Assembly (NCBI GenBank): GCA_013400975.1
Contig: WBMZ01005344.1
Span: 1 to 64,000, forward strand
DNA: 64,000 bases
Source: Atrichornis clamosus
Lineage: Eukaryota > Chordata > Aves > Passeriformes > Menuridae
Direction of reading: 5' to 3'
Below, in pieces: positions 50,194-63,579 of this stretch; positions within the stretch are counted from its first letter, which is position 1; each line of letters opens with the position of its first letter. The notes under the pieces were generated by a model. That model was not told where the DNA came from and did not search any database. It saw nothing but the letters and a program-made list of their open reading frames with translations. Made by a program: the position numbers and the translations under genes.

Positions 50194-52364
50194 CTGTAAA
50201 ACCAAAATTAGGTGTGTGATTCATGTAGGATGTAAGGCTGAAAATCAGTGTTAGGAAAAAGCTAAATGGTGGATCTTCAAAATGGGGATGTCTATCCTGA
50301 GGGAAGTCTTCAGCCATCACTTTAGATGTTATATACAGCTGTAAAAAGAAACATTCTGGTTTCCATCAAAATTTGTTGATCATCTTCCAAAGACAATGTT
50401 AAGAAGTTTTCTATGTTTAATTTCTCTCTCCCTCACTTGAAAACTGGTTCAAAGCTACCTGGTAAATTTAGGTGAAATTCACAGTTCTCTTTGGTGAAAA
50501 AACTATTCATTAAAAAAGCATCTGATTGATTCAAACGTCCCACTCAAGAATGGGATATTCAGAAAGGCCTTGCCCTTGAAAGGTGAGTGGATTTCAGACA
50601 GGTAATGCAATCCCAGAGCTGCGAGCAGCATCCCCCTGCTGCTGCAGAGCTGACAAATCATGCACAGTGGTTCAAGTTGAAGAGAGAGCTGCAGGTAAAA
50701 AACACAGCACTGTTCTCAGAGCACAGGAAGCAATGCTCTGGCTTACACAAATGCTCATATTCTGTTTCTGTTGTGAAAGCTGTGATCAAGGAAATCCATG
50801 GGAATTGAGGATGCACCTCACTGCCTCTAACAAAAGATCTGCTTTAACTTCCCCTGAAAGCAAATCTGTGCCAAGACCCTGCTTATGAATTTGCCCACAG
50901 AAAGACATTTTGCTGCTCTATGATAAGGTGTAATTTAATTTCTCTTCAATAAAGTGGCCTTATTCATTCTATTATAAGAATGTAAGCATTCTTATTCTGA
51001 TTTGTCTTAGCTCCAGGTTAGCTTGTGTTGGTTTGGAAGTGACTAAATCTAAATCAGATTCAGTTTTATAGTGGCATAAAAGTAATGATACATACGGAGT
51101 TACCCTAGTTTAAGCACTCTTCATGTTAATTTTAGTAGTCTATACTGAAATCTTTTCCACAGAGCAGTCTCCATCATGCATTTTTAGGATCAATATAGAC
51201 TCATGCATGAATTCCTCCTTAGTGAATCTACTGAGGGCTTGGTGGAAATTTTTTGCAGTTGTTTTCTGAAAAATTGTGGCTTTTCAATTTTCAGGGGTAG
51301 ACTTTGTTTGATTTGTTTAATTGGAATGTTTTGTTCCCATGAAAAATGTTGACTTTTTATTATTATATGGACATTTTCTCAAAGATGACAGGGCGGTCTA
51401 CATAATTCAGTTAGTTTCTGCTGATTTACTGTAAAGCAAAGGAGCCACAGAAACTCAAACAAACTCATGAAGAACTGGCAGAATGGACTTTACCTCATTT
51501 TTCTGCCTGTTTGACAGTGAGTTTGCCAGGCCTTGCTTCAGACAGGACAGGGAAGGAGCAGTTTAGCACCACAGCATATAAATTGTCTGTGTCTGAGTCC
51601 TGATCTGGCCAGCATTCACTGCTGGAAAGCAGTGGATTGTTTCACCCTTCCCAAATGTAGCATGTGTTTCAATACACAGAAAGGTTTCTCTCTGCTACCT
51701 CTGTTCTTCAGCCATCTGATCATCTTTTCAGTGAGAGACTGAATTAGCACCAACAGATCTCCTAAGGGTGAGGAAGTCCTCTCCAGAGCAGGCAGAGAGT
51801 GAACAAAGGTTATGGCCCAAAAAGTGATAACAGACAGGATGCACAGACACTAAATAATCATGGTGTCATTTGGCTTCACCAGGCTTTAATTTTCTGCAAC
51901 CACATATGAGCAATATGAGCTTTTAAAGAGTCTTCTTGAACTGTAAAATCTTTTTACTGCTACAGTGGACATGTAGCAAAGGACTCCCATTTAAACACAC
52001 AGAAGATAAGTACTGCAGTACTCTTGCTTTTCTGCCTTCACAGAATTGCTTTTTGGTCAGGGCTGTGGTTTAGTCATGAGGATGTGAGAGTGCATTTGTT
52101 ATATGCTACCTCCTACAGCTTGTGGTTTGATTTATAGTAGGTCCTGCACCATCAGGACACAGCAATAATTCACAAACACACCCTCAACTCTCCAAGACAC
52201 ACAAAAATGCTAGTTTTTTCACATTAGTTTCATATTAGTCTCATTTATAGAGTGCTTTAACAGGTCTTTTTAACGATGATAAAAGGAGGAGGTGGCCTGG
52301 GGTTTTCCTCTTGCCTTGTTTTAAAGAGCCCCCACTGTTACCCACTTCTGCAAGAGGCATTTTA

Positions 52365-52890
52365 CTTCATAGAATCATAGAGTCATAGAATGCCCTGAAT
52401 TGCAAGGGACCCACAAGGATCATCCAGCCCAACTCCTGTCCCTGCACAGACACCCCAACAATCCCACCCTGTCCCTGAGAGCATTGTCCAAACACTCCTT
52501 AAGCTGTGTCCGGCTTGGGGCTGTGACCATTCCCTGGGGAGCCTGTGCAGTGCCCGACACCCTCTGGGGGAAGAACTTTTCCTGATACCCACCCTAACCC
52601 TCCCCTGACACAGCTCCAGCCGTTCCCTGGGGCCCTGTCCCTGGTCCAGAGAGTGAAGAGTTCGGATGTCGAAAAGCACGATGAGGTCCCCCCTCAGTCT
52701 CCTCCAGGCTGAACAAGCCAAGTGCCTTCAGCTGCTCCTCCTTGTCCCTCCAGACCCTTCACTGTCTTCGTGTCCCTCCTTTGGACACTCTCTAATAGCT
52801 TAATGTCTTTTTTACATTGTGGCTCCCAAAACTGCGCCCTGGACTGGAGGTGAGGCCTTGCCTGCCCTGGGACTCTGTCCTGTAACGAGG
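52365..52890 (-). mobile_element. CR1 LINE 3' fragment, antisense
   Basis: The low-coordinate end carries the tail octamers (CATAGAATCATAGAGTCATA). Next comes the CR1 3'UTR in antisense, then the ORF2 C-terminus, including the block antisense to [24 protein letters not shown] coding, with stops. The 112-aa minus ORF at 52383-52721 belongs to this repeat. Confidence 0.85.
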
Positions 52891-53949
52891 GCTCCTGGCG
52901 GTGATGCCAGGGAGGATTGCTGGAGAACAGGCACCCTGCAAGCAGGTCTGAATTTTGGCTATGAATGATGTAACCAGCATCAGCATCAAATTTATCATTT
53001 CAGCCATGGTTGGCATCATTTTGGCAGAAACTGGGGCCTGAAATAAAATAGCATTTGTGAAAAGGGAGGGGTTGGAATGCCTGGTGATTACTTCCTGTCC
53101 AGGCTTATCATTCAGGCTGGCACAGCCTGAGAGGTCACAGCACCAAGGCTTCCAGAGTTCAAGAAATGATTTTTGTCTCCAGAGAAAAGGTATAGGAAAA
53201 TGTAAGAGATGAAATAGTGAGAGGGGTTGCTTTACTTCACCTGCGAGTTCTGTGTGCTATCAAAAGTATGTTTTGTGATTAGGCAAGAATAGATGATATT
53301 CTCATTTTTGTCCTTCTGTGGACACAGGTACTCAAAATCTTAAAGCTCATGTTAAAAGTAGGCAGAGGATGCCTGTGGTTACTAAAGTTCATCACCAAAA
53401 CCAAAATGAGAAAAGGGAAAATAATTCAGTTAGTTCATTCTCATCCTAAAATGAGAAACAGAAAATCATGGGAAGACAGAAATTGCCATCAAGATTCCTA
53501 CACATATGGCTTCTGCCAGCAGCTGTGTTGTGAGCACATTTTGAAAATTCTTGATTTCCAGCTGTTTTTTATCTCATGCATGTGCACACAGCCTTGACAA
53601 CAGCAAATTACTTGCAGATAATGATTTATGCAACATGCAAATACTAAAGAGTAGAGTATAGTTATACAGAAGCTTCTCTGCAAGATACTAGAGTTGGTAA
53701 CAATATCTCACAATAAGCTGAGGCTTAAAGGAAGTAGGCATCATAACTCTGAGGACAATCATGATGAAGACAATATTTATTTACTGTGTTACACTTCAGT
53801 GTTTATTTAAATGGCTGTGTCAAAGGACTGTTCCTAGCTTAATGGCCCTGTTTTGTCCCCAGCCTGAAGCATATACTGCATGCAAGAGGGCAAAGGCAAA
53901 TCAAACGTGTGGGTTTTTCCACATATATATATATTATAAACACATGTGG

Positions 53950-55375
53950 CTGGGCCTGATCCCCTGGCTGTCCTTCATGTCTTGTCACCTGATGACACTC
54001 CAGGGGATCTGCTCCATAACCTTCCCTGGCACTGAGATCAACCTGACAGGCCTGCCGTTCCCCAGGTCCTCCTTCTGCTCCTTCTTGTAGATGGGTGTCA
54101 CATTTGCCAAACTCCAGTCAACTGGAACCTTTCTGGTTTGCCAGGACTGCTGGAAAATGACTGAAAGTGGCTCCATGAGCTCTTCAGGCAGCTCCCTCAG
54201 TACCTTTGTGTGTGTCTCAGTGGTGTGGGAGGTCACTGACCATTTCCCCCTGGATTACAGGTCTCCATTCTGCTCCTTGTCCTTGTCTTCCAGCTCAGGG
54301 GCTGGGTACCCAGAGAACAATTGGTCTTGCCATTAAGAAATGGGACAAAGAAGGGACTAAGTACCTCAGCCTTTTCCTCAGCTTTTGTCACTATGTTTCC
54401 CCTGCATTCAGTAAAGGGTGGAGATTTTCCTAAACCCTCCTTTTGTTACTATTTTTAGAAACGTTTTTATTTTCTTTTACAATGGTAGTCAGATTAATTT
54501 TCTCCCCACATAACCTCATGACATTCTTGTAGTCCTCCTGAGTTGCCTGCTCTTCTTCAAAGGTGATGAATTCTCTTTTTTCCTGTGATGTCCTTTCCTT
54601 GTTCCTGTGATTGCAATTATATTACGGTTTTTCTGTGGAAGCACAACAGCTTCCAACTCTTGCTGTCACTGTCTGGCACTTCAGCTGGGCTATTGATCCT
54701 ACCATCTTTTTGGGGGAGAAGCCCCAATTCCTGTGTGAGTGTTCTCAGGTGCTTCTGTGGTTTCTAACAGCACTGCTGTCCCTTTTGTGTTTGCTGCCAC
54801 GTGAATCTCCTCCCAAAACCTCCCCTGAGTGTGCATTGGTGCAGAGGCTTTGGGAATGTGTTCTGGCTGCTCAGCAGACTGAAAGCCCTGGCTAGCACAC
54901 TGGCCCTCAAATATTGGCGTGTGGCCCCCAGGAAGTCTCTTGGAAGTCTGGTTTTATCCCTTCCCCCCTCAAAATCTAGATCAAAGCTCTTTCAGTGAGC
55001 CCTGCCAACTCCTGCAGAAAGATCTTTTTCCCCTTTTGAGACAGGCGTAGCCAGTCTGTCACCAACAGGCTCCTGACCTGTAAACTGACCCACAACCAAA
55101 ACCCTCAACATTCTCCTGCTGACACCAGGCTCAGAGCCAGGTGTGCATCTGCTGGGTCTTCCTTTTTCTTCCCTTATCAGTCCCTGCAACCAGAAGGGCA
55201 CTGCTTGTGCTCCTGATCCTGTAACCACTTGGTCCAAGGCCCCAGAGTCTCTTTTCATCACTCTTGGACTTCTTATTGCAACTTCATCACTGTCTATATG
55301 AAAAAACAAGAATGGGTAATAATCTGAGGGCTCTGCCAGAGTGGGAAGCTTTCTCTTCACACCTTTAACATTGTT
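53950..55375 (-). mobile_element. CR1 LINE retaining parts of ORF1 esterase, endonuclease and RT, antisense
   Basis: Reading leftwards on the minus strand: at 55360-55200 an ORF1 piece (RKLPTLAEPSDYYPFLFFHI then DEVAIRSPRVMKRDSGALDQ) that matches the CR1 ORF1 esterase-like domain; then an ORF1/ORF2 junction region (about 54600-55000); then endonuclease-side sequence (about 54330-54600); then RT (about 53985-54236) with PEELMEPLSVIFQQSWQTRK and ANVTPIYKK. Compared with the full element the endonuclease portion carries large deletions, and the RT lacks its catalytic and 3' half. Inactive. Confidence 0.8.
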
Positions 55376-58300
55376 GCTGCTATTCTGGATTGCTGCTAAT
55401 TTTGAGTACTTTTATGCTATGGGTTGCTGACAATAATTTTTAATAGATTGAGACAAGTATGTATTTGCTTTATCAGTCATATTTATACTTGCTAATGATG
55501 ATTTGTGGTAATCTGTAATAAAGCAGAAAAATTTAAAGGGTAAATCTTCTATTTCTTGTGCGACAGAATTCTGTGAATGGATGTTTGCAATCTCTACACA
55601 CTCACAGGCTGGGTAACCCTTCAGGTTGTGACATTCCTAAAGTGTGATTTTGCATTGGGCTACCTGAGTAAATTTTTTTTTGCATGCAGAAATACCATGA
55701 AAATACACTACTGCTGTCAGAAAAAAAAAAGTTTTTTACTTTTTAAGTAAGAAGACAGGGGAAGAGTTGGGGTAGTCCCTTTTTTTTTTTTTAATTGAGA
55801 TAAATCTTCTTGTATCACCTTTATTTTAAAAAGTGTTATTTTGGCAAGTAAGAAAAAGAAAAATTAACTTGAATGCTGTGTCATGGGCAACCCCAAATGT
55901 TATTGTATTCTGTATCTATCTGTGCCCAAAATTTTTACTGTCTCATTAAGACCCTGCAGCTGGGAGACTGTGACAGGTGATTTTCCTTCCTTATTGGTGA
56001 AAAGGGCTTGGTGGAACCTATAAAGGGAGGTAATTCATTCCAGAGTGTTCTCCTTTAAATTATCTCAAACCAGGACATGCTGTCAAAATAATCATACCTT
56101 ACTTGGTACAGGGAATGCCAGCAATTTATACATTGGCACACAAAGTTATTATGCTCCTGAACTGTCCTTGAAAGCATGGTTTTGACAAAAGGAGGGGGGA
56201 CTGTTTGCAGGGGCTGTGTGGGTGAGCAGGTTACACTGTAAAAAAGAGCCTTAGGTGGTTGATTTTTTAACACTTTAATTGTTTAATATATCCACACAAC
56301 CCACACAAACAAAGGTCTGCATTGCTACCTCCTGGATGCCAGTACCTCATGGTACAGCTGTCTCTGAGATCCAGATTCAGTGGTTGAAATTTAAATAATG
56401 AAGGCATGAAGGATAACTTGACTGTCTTGATTTTTAATTTCATTTTGCTAAGCTTTTCATGTCCAACAGTTTCAGAAAAAAAGCAGCACAGAATTTCACA
56501 TCCATCCTCTGCTCCTGTCTACAACAGTTTAGATGAAAACTTCACTTCAGAGCTGTCTTCTTTTATTTTCTATTTATTGTTTATTACAATCCTCACAAGG
56601 TGTTTCTCGCTGTTTCTCCATGTCTCCTCCTGTGCCTTGCTCCAACACTTCACAGGGACACACAGCCTCAGGGAGTAACACCGTCTTGAATGGGGAGGGG
56701 GACACCAAAAAAGAAACAAACCAGCCAATGCCTTATGTCTTTAAAATAAGTGAATGTGGTTTAATGTGGTTACAGACCACACCAATTCATTTAAAATCAT
56801 GAAATAGTGGCAGTTTAAGTGTGACACTTTAAAAAGTGTAGAGGTTAAGCAGGCAAGTAAAGGAAGTGACAGGGGGTAAAAAGAGAGCCTTAGCAGATGG
56901 ACCTTGCTGTGAAATCAGCAACAGGAGCAGAACAAAAAATCGTAACAAAACTGCAGACCAGAAGTTTGACAGTCACACTGCACAGGGTGATACAAACCAT
57001 TACCAACACCCTGCACACACACTAATGCATAGTACTGACACTGGCACTGACCAGACAATGCCTTCAGCAGCTCCCGTGGGTAACACTGCCACGACTCATA
57101 CAAATGTTAGTTACAGACAATGAAATCCCCTTTTCCCTCTCTGGTTGCTTAGGAATGAATTCCCTAGTGTATTCACAGACACAGCGCTCTCTACATTCAC
57201 AGCACACACACTTTCCTGGATCCATGAGTACCTCTCCATCTGACATCCTTGCCCAGATCCAGCCATGATCCAGGGGTTGGGCTGAGTCCCTCACCTGCCC
57301 CAGCACCTGGCACTACTGCCCAGGGTCCTGCACCCCTTTCTGACCCCAGGAAGAGGTGATGAGGGGCAGGGCTGGGTCAGACAAGTGCTTACCCGCAATC
57401 ATCAGCTTCTTCCAGAGGCTCAGACCCATCCCTTGCTTTACCTCATCCCCAATGTTCACTCCCCATTCCCTAAAAGTTCCTCAACAAGTTTTGCACAGTC
57501 CTGCAGGCCCACCCCGAATACCGAAATCCTCCTGTTCCTCTTTCACCTCACCTTTCTTATCAGTTACAAAGCCCAGGGTGCCCCTGCCCAAAGCTGTGCC
57601 AGGAGGTTTTTGATGACCCATCAATTAATGGCTGAAGACGTTTGGTCTTTGCCAGTGCCTCTGTTGTTTTATGTGCACCAGGTTTATGTCCCTGTGACTT
57701 CTTATCCCCTTGTGCATTTAAACGGAGCTTGACTGGGTGACTGTAATGGAGTGGATGTGCTCAACTCCCACGTGGCCTTACAAAACATTTTAATGTCAGC
57801 AGGAGCAGCAGTGGTTTGATCAGCTTCTTATGACTGGTACTTCCAAATTCAGTACGTGGAGGTGATGGATGAGGCTTGGGTAGGTAAAAAGAGAATATTT
57901 TGAACTGGAAAGGCTATAGCAGAGTTGTTGCCACTGGAAAAATCTTCCTTTATTTTTCACCTGAATCACTGCAACAAAATGAGAGCAATTAAATATTTGT
58001 ACTTGAGCCCGATCATGGTCAGTTTTTAGTTTCTTCACTGTACCAATAGCATGTTCACAGCTGAGCTGCAGCTCTCAACTCTTGGCCTCAACCTGTCTTC
58101 AGGATGAGCTGATATTTCCTGTCTGGTTGAAGCTAACGTCTTCAGAAAAAGCATTTCCTGTGAGCTGGTGTTACCTTGTCAAAGTGCGGATTTACTGTGG
58201 TTTACTGTGTGCGAGAAAAAAAAGAGGAGCCAGATACAAGTTGAATTGTCTGTGGCCTAAGTTTTTTTTTAGTGTGTATTTTCTGAACTAATATACACCA

Positions 58301-59059
58301 GCTCCAAGCTGGAGGAGAGCATTTAGTTTGATGAGTTAGGTTTTAATGCATTTAATTGCTTAATTTCTTATATTGAATTATTGATTTTATTGATTTTATT
58401 TAATTTAATCCTGCATTCTGTATTCAAATTTTTTGATAGAATATACAGTCGGCTGCAGCAGACCAATAAAGAAATGAGGGATTTGGGGACAAAATTTAGG
58501 TTCAGCTTGCTGGCAAGTGGGATGAGTCTGCTGTTTATGTCACAAATGTGCTCACAAGGAGCCACAGACTTGTAAAACAGTGCTAAAGCTCTTCATTCAG
58601 TCAGTGTTCATCCTTTATGTGATTTCTGCTGTGTGCACAATTGATTCTGATTTTGCAGGTTATACTGCATGGCAAAATTAGTAGGAGGAACTGTATTAGC
58701 TTGTCTTGCCCCCTGAGAGATGTTTTACACTACAGCGATTCACGCACTTCTGGATGAGTTTGAAATATCAAATGCCACAGAATTATTCTGTGAAAAGGAA
58801 TCCACTGCGTCCTGCGGCTCACTCCTGCAGAAGTGGCCCTGAAATGTCCCTGAAGTTGGCACGGATCTGACAGCCCCTTGAAGCACTCACCACCCAAAGT
58901 GGTGTGGAGAAGGAGGAGATCTTTGGATGTGGATGCTGTGAAAACTCTGTTTTAGACCTTACTAGGTCACACAACACAAGACAGAGCGGCCTGTTTTAAT
59001 TTATTAAGCCCAAGGAGTCCCTTTCAGTAGCCAAAGGTTTGTTGTAAAGATTTGTTTAA

Positions 59060-59885
59060 AAATATCAGTTCCTGCTCTCAGGATAGTTGTCCTGGACGGT
59101 CTTTCTCGAAGACAGGAGTCACATTTGCTGTCTTCCAGGGTTCAGGGGCCTCTCCCAATCACCTTTCAAAGGTTCTTGAGGGTGCCCTCGCCGTGCCATC
59201 CGCTGCCACCCGTGCTCTGTGGGAACTGGTGGCCCATGGACTTGCATGGGTACATTTCACTGAAATGCTCCTCCACCAGGGGGGAGTCTGCCCTGCACGT
59301 GACGTTCTTCCCGTTTTCAGGTACCCGAGATGAAGAAGGCACTGAGTCAAGAGTGTATCACCCTTTCACCCCTTCCTTGTCTCTGTGACCACTGCATGTT
59401 CAGCAGCAGGCACACATTTTTTCCCTAGATTTTGTCTTGCTGATGCACCTGTAGAAAATTTTCTTGTTGCCTTTTGCAACCCCCCCAGATTCAAATCCAG
59501 GTGGACTTGGGCTTTCCTAACCCCATTTATGCAAGTTATGGAAATCCTCTTGGCTTGGCTGACAGCTCACACACTTCTTTTTTATGTTTGAGTTAATCAG
59601 GAGCCCCTTGCTCATCCATGCAGGCCCCCTGCCACCTTTGTTTTGTGTCCTGCTTTTTGGGACGGACCATTGTTGAATTCAGAGGCAGCTATCCCGAGCC
59701 TCTCTTCTCTGCAGGACTGTCTGCCATGAGATTCCTGAACACAGATTCCTGAGCAGACCAAAGTCTGTTCTCCTAAAGTCCAGGCTTGATTGTGATTTTG
59801 CTTCTCTGTTTTTCCCTTCTTTTCAGGAACTCCAGAATCTCATGACTACTGCCAACCTTTATATCCCTGACCAGTTCTTCTCCAT
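59060..59885 (-). mobile_element. CR1-type LINE fragment, antisense, 5'/RT region
   Basis: The left part is antisense to the RT N-terminal block (AACVTPVFE-like and 'SMGPdG.HPRVL'-like sequence, degraded). The right part (about 59600-59885) matches the repeat with TCCATGCAGGCCCCCTGCCA and CTAAAGTCCAGGCTTGATTG that usually accompanies CR1 5' copies in birds. Only fragments of frame remain. The 3' half is absent. Confidence 0.65.
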
Positions 59886-61078
59886 GTCCTTCAAAATAAA
59901 TGAAGTAAGAAGAAAAAGAAGGGAAAGGAAATGAAGGAAAGGGTTAGAAAATATATCTATGTTTGAGTTCATGGTAGCCTATAAAGTAAAAATAATCACA
60001 ACAATTTTCATGAAATTATATTCCCAGATTTTGATTAATTCTCAGAATTAACAAAATGAGTGATTGTGAAGTCTTCTGCTGTTCTGTTTCTATTTCCTAT
60101 CTGAAGTCAAGTCCCAACCTATCCTTAAGGAAATGTGAGAAACCTTTTTCTACACAAATCAAAGAGTTGAGTGAAAAGACTGATCTTGTTGGACAGGCCA
60201 GAGAATTTGTTGTTGTAGAAGAGGACTGACAGTACCAGCACACGATTTTACAAATGAATTCTACCAATTGAACCTGTTCAATTTATCCTCTTGCTCCCTG
60301 AATGTGACATTACAATTAGCCCAAATAATGGTGCAGCCATGGCAGGAACAGGTTTGTCACTACAAGTCTGAAATGGTACAGCTTTGTTCTGGAACAAAAG
60401 AATTCATGCTTCCTGTGTGGGTCACCACAATACTTATTTGTCATGTCTCAGCTGCCCTGTTTCAGTCAGATAGTAATGGTCTCTTTGTCATCCTGCAGAG
60501 TCACATACGGGGAATAGGACCGAGGCACCACCTGTTCTACTGTTAGATTTCAGCTTCCTCCTGTGGAGTTAAGGTAACCCCCCCTCAATTTTCTTGTCCC
60601 AGTTCTCACACTCTCTTGTTTTACTAAGTTGCTGATATAAATAAATTGATATATTTATGTATGTCATTGATACAGAACAAATGCGTCTGCATTGCTTTTA
60701 TTGACCGTGCTTGCAGTGAAAGAGAGAAATGCGTTCTGTAAATTATCCCACTAGAATTTCCTATTTGCTGCAAAACAAAATTTAATTCCCCACCTTTTTC
60801 TACATAAAAAAATTTAATTCCCCACCTTGTTCATTTTGGTCAATCCTAAATTGCTTACTTATATGATGTGAAGAATGTCAGATGACTTCACTCCCATGCC
60901 AAAGCAATTTTCACAGTCTAACAAGGCATCCATCAGAGCAGCAGTTTAATCACAAAGGATTGAGCTTTTCATGAGCTATTGTCATTGCTGAAATGATTTT
61001 GTATTCCAAAAAGCTGATTTCGGGCATCATTCCTTTTGTATATTGCTTTTCTGCTAATAATATGTTCTATCATTAGAA

Positions 61079-63579
61079 ATGATTCCAAAGTGGTGTGAAG
61101 AAAGCTCTGTTGACCTTCAGGGAAATCCAGACCCAGACTTTGTGGCGGATTGGACACCTAAATTCCAAATAAAGCAAAGTGAAAAAACCCAACACTTAGA
61201 AGCATGTGACAGGGACAAAAAGGAGCACATCTATCTGAATGTGGAACACAGAACTGGCAAGAAACTGAAGAGAAGACAAAGAACAGAGGGGAACAAGGGC
61301 ACCAAGAACAAAGGTAAAGTCTGTTAATGAAAGATATATGCATTAGTAAATAAGCAGTCTAACAGATTCCATGTCTGAATTAGAGATTTGCATTTGTATG
61401 CTAAAAATTTTTATTTTTTGTCCTGCTATTTGAGATTGGGAAGGATGGGCAGTTCAAAGTAGGTTAAAGTTGGAGACTTGCAGCTCCAACGGGTAAGTAA
61501 TGGTGTGATGTAAGAATTTCTGTTGATGCTGTATCAAAACACTCATTGTATTTGGACTTCCCTTCAGAGTAAACCTGAGTTGTGACTGATCAATAATCCC
61601 TAGAATGGGGTAAGTCTCAAAGGAGGAAGTCTCAAAGGAAAGTGCAATGTACTCATGAAGTGTGCAGTGACTGAATACGGCTGTCAGAAAAAAAGTTGAA
61701 CATAATTCTGAGGGGACCAGAGAGATACCATTTCTTGATTAACATTTGCATCGGGTGGATGGATCAGCTGATTACATCAGCTGGCTGTGTAAATTTTTGC
61801 CCATGACTTAATCAAAAGAATGTGACTGTCTTCTTGAGCTAGCCAGCCCAGCATGGGGGCAGTGTACATGTTGCTCAGCCCAACACGAGTTTGTTGCTGG
61901 TGCCAGCCAGCATTGCAGTGGTGAGCGTATCACAGAGTCTGCCACTGAGTATCACATTTGCACCGTGACTCATCTCTCTATTGACATGGCTACATTCTGC
62001 TAATCTGCACTTGTGTTGTGCTCCCAACACATGGCTGTATTATTCTGCTAAATCAGAATCTCATGAAACATCACATAACTTCAAATAAGCAAATTTAAAC
62101 ATTAATTTAGACATTAATTTAAACATTAAGCTATCAATGTGTGGAACATCGAAAAGAACCCTGTCAGACACTGTTGGACTCTGACATGAGTGCAGGTAAA
62201 CTGACACTGTAGTTTGACATAAATTGTATTTTTAGAGCTGATCCCATTGAGGAAAACGTCACCTTTCTCATATTTATATTCTTTTTCTTCTTGTTAGGTT
62301 CTCCTGTTTCATCTACTACCTGCTGGATTATTGCAGGGATTCTAGGGATCCTCTTCTTGGCATTAGTGGGAACAACAGTGGGTTTTTTTACCAAGGGTAA
62401 ATAAATCTCTTTCATTGAAATACTTCACTTGAATTTAGAACTTTGTCAGGGAGTAAAACAGAGCTCTTGAAATCTGCTCATTGGTCCAAGAAGAATGTGG
62501 ACCTCCTCTCTCTTAAAAAAGACTTGCTTCTTTTTTTTTTTCTGAGATTTTCTAAATGTTAAGCTTGCTCTAATTAAACCTGCCCTCAGCAGAAACAAGA
62601 GAGAAAGGGGTACAGAGTGTGAAAGATGCCTTTGAAAGGGGCAGCTGGGGCAAACACACTGTGTTGTGTGCTCAACCACTCAGGACCATTTACATGGTGA
62701 TGTAAACACAGCTTTAAGCTGGGGGATGTAACTTTTCTGTGGATTTGGAGGTCAGTGCTGCACAAAAAGGGAAGAAACTCTGTGGTGTTCAGAGGCCATC
62801 CATGGGCCAGTAGCACCAGTTGCTCTCCTGTTAGGAAGAAAAAGGAAAGTGCTTCAAACTTCAAGACCTCCATGACTAGCAGCTGTTATAAAATGATTCC
62901 TGTTCCTAGGAAGTTTCAGCCTTTTGTGCAGCTTGCTGTGAAATGCTGTGAAGCTGAGGTTCGGGCACGTGTAGGAGTCTGAAATGCTGTTTGTATGAAG
63001 CATCCTAGCAGCAGGCAGTGCTGGCGGTGCAGGCTTGCGTGGGGGTGGGTGACTGCCACAAACCTGTCAGGTGCCAGGGCTTTGCCTGTTCCACTGGAGA
63101 GAAGGAAACCTGGGCCAAAGAGGAAGTTTATATAGAGAAGGCAGAACAAGAAGGAGAGGGAAGAACAAAAAAGCAAAAACAAAATGAAGGTCCCAGGAGA
63201 CCCCTACATGCTCTCCCACCTATTTCCATCTGGAAAATGGATGCCCTTCACAGACCCCTTCAGATACTCTGATGACACTGTCTTTGCCAGTCTCAGAAGA
63301 GCTCCAGGGATGGCATTGCTGTAACTGGGGAGAATCATTTTCTGAAAAGAATGTACTTGTGAAAGGTGTTTGTAAGGAACAGGGCTGTGACAATGAATGG
63401 GAAGAGAGAAGTATGATTCTTTTGCAGGTTGTCCCTGTCCATGGTGCCCTGAGCAGTGGGTGACCTACAGAGGGAGCTGCTACTCCTTCTCCAAGGAGAA
63501 GAAGGACTGGCGTTCCAGTCGGGAATCCTGCCGGGCACAGGGAGCTCATCTCCTAGTGATCGGCAATACCAGTGAAATG
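61079..63579 (+). CDS. KLRG1-like type II C-type lectin NK receptor, exons 1-3 (partial)
   Basis: Seen: three exons in phase, 61079-61313, 62298-62396 and 63428-63579, giving the first ~162 residues. Exon 1: cytoplasmic tail with EHIYLNV (Tyr 52) and a basic stretch KKLKRRQR. Exon 2: one TM segment (about residues 88-111, CWIIAGILGILFLALVGTTV) without charged residues. Exon 3: start of a lectin-like domain (CPEQWVTYRGSCYSFSKE, then DWRSSRESCRAQGAHLLVI) ending GNTSEM at donor ATG|GTGGGT. The exon edge and the DW.SS.E.C....HLLVI pattern resemble KLRG1; other killer-lectin families share parts. Exons 4-5 of the domain lie beyond 64000. The start is the first ATG after an upstream in-frame stop; a spliced upstream exon (acceptor TATCATTAG at 61076) is an alternative. 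Its position beside STYK1 fits an NK gene complex. Ligand unknown. Confidence 0.7.

Larger units (their letters stand above)
49409..61070. other. Repeat-rich interval between STYK1 and the lectin gene
   Basis: Contains CR1 fragments at 52365-52890, 53950-55375 and 59060-59885 (separate entries), plus one candidate minus-strand terminal exon near 50.1 kb. 51000-52360, 55400-57200 and 57700-59050 are AT-rich with no recognised feature. 57200-57620 is more GC-rich, with an undetermined repeat-like look. Confidence 0.55.

Noticed and set aside
50587..50808. 73-codon ORF containing ELTNHAQWFKLKRELQ
   Set aside because: It looks coding-like in one stretch, and AG and GT dinucleotides flank it, but no family match, no partner exon in phase, and no conservation data.
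56866..57123. 85-codon polar ORF (Thr, His, Asn rich)
   Set aside because: No homologue recognised, no splice support; CA-rich DNA explains the composition.
62755..63272. Possible extra stalk exon(s) of the lectin gene
   Set aside because: The ORFs lack good acceptor/donor pairs of phase 1, and exon 2 joins the lectin exon directly in phase.
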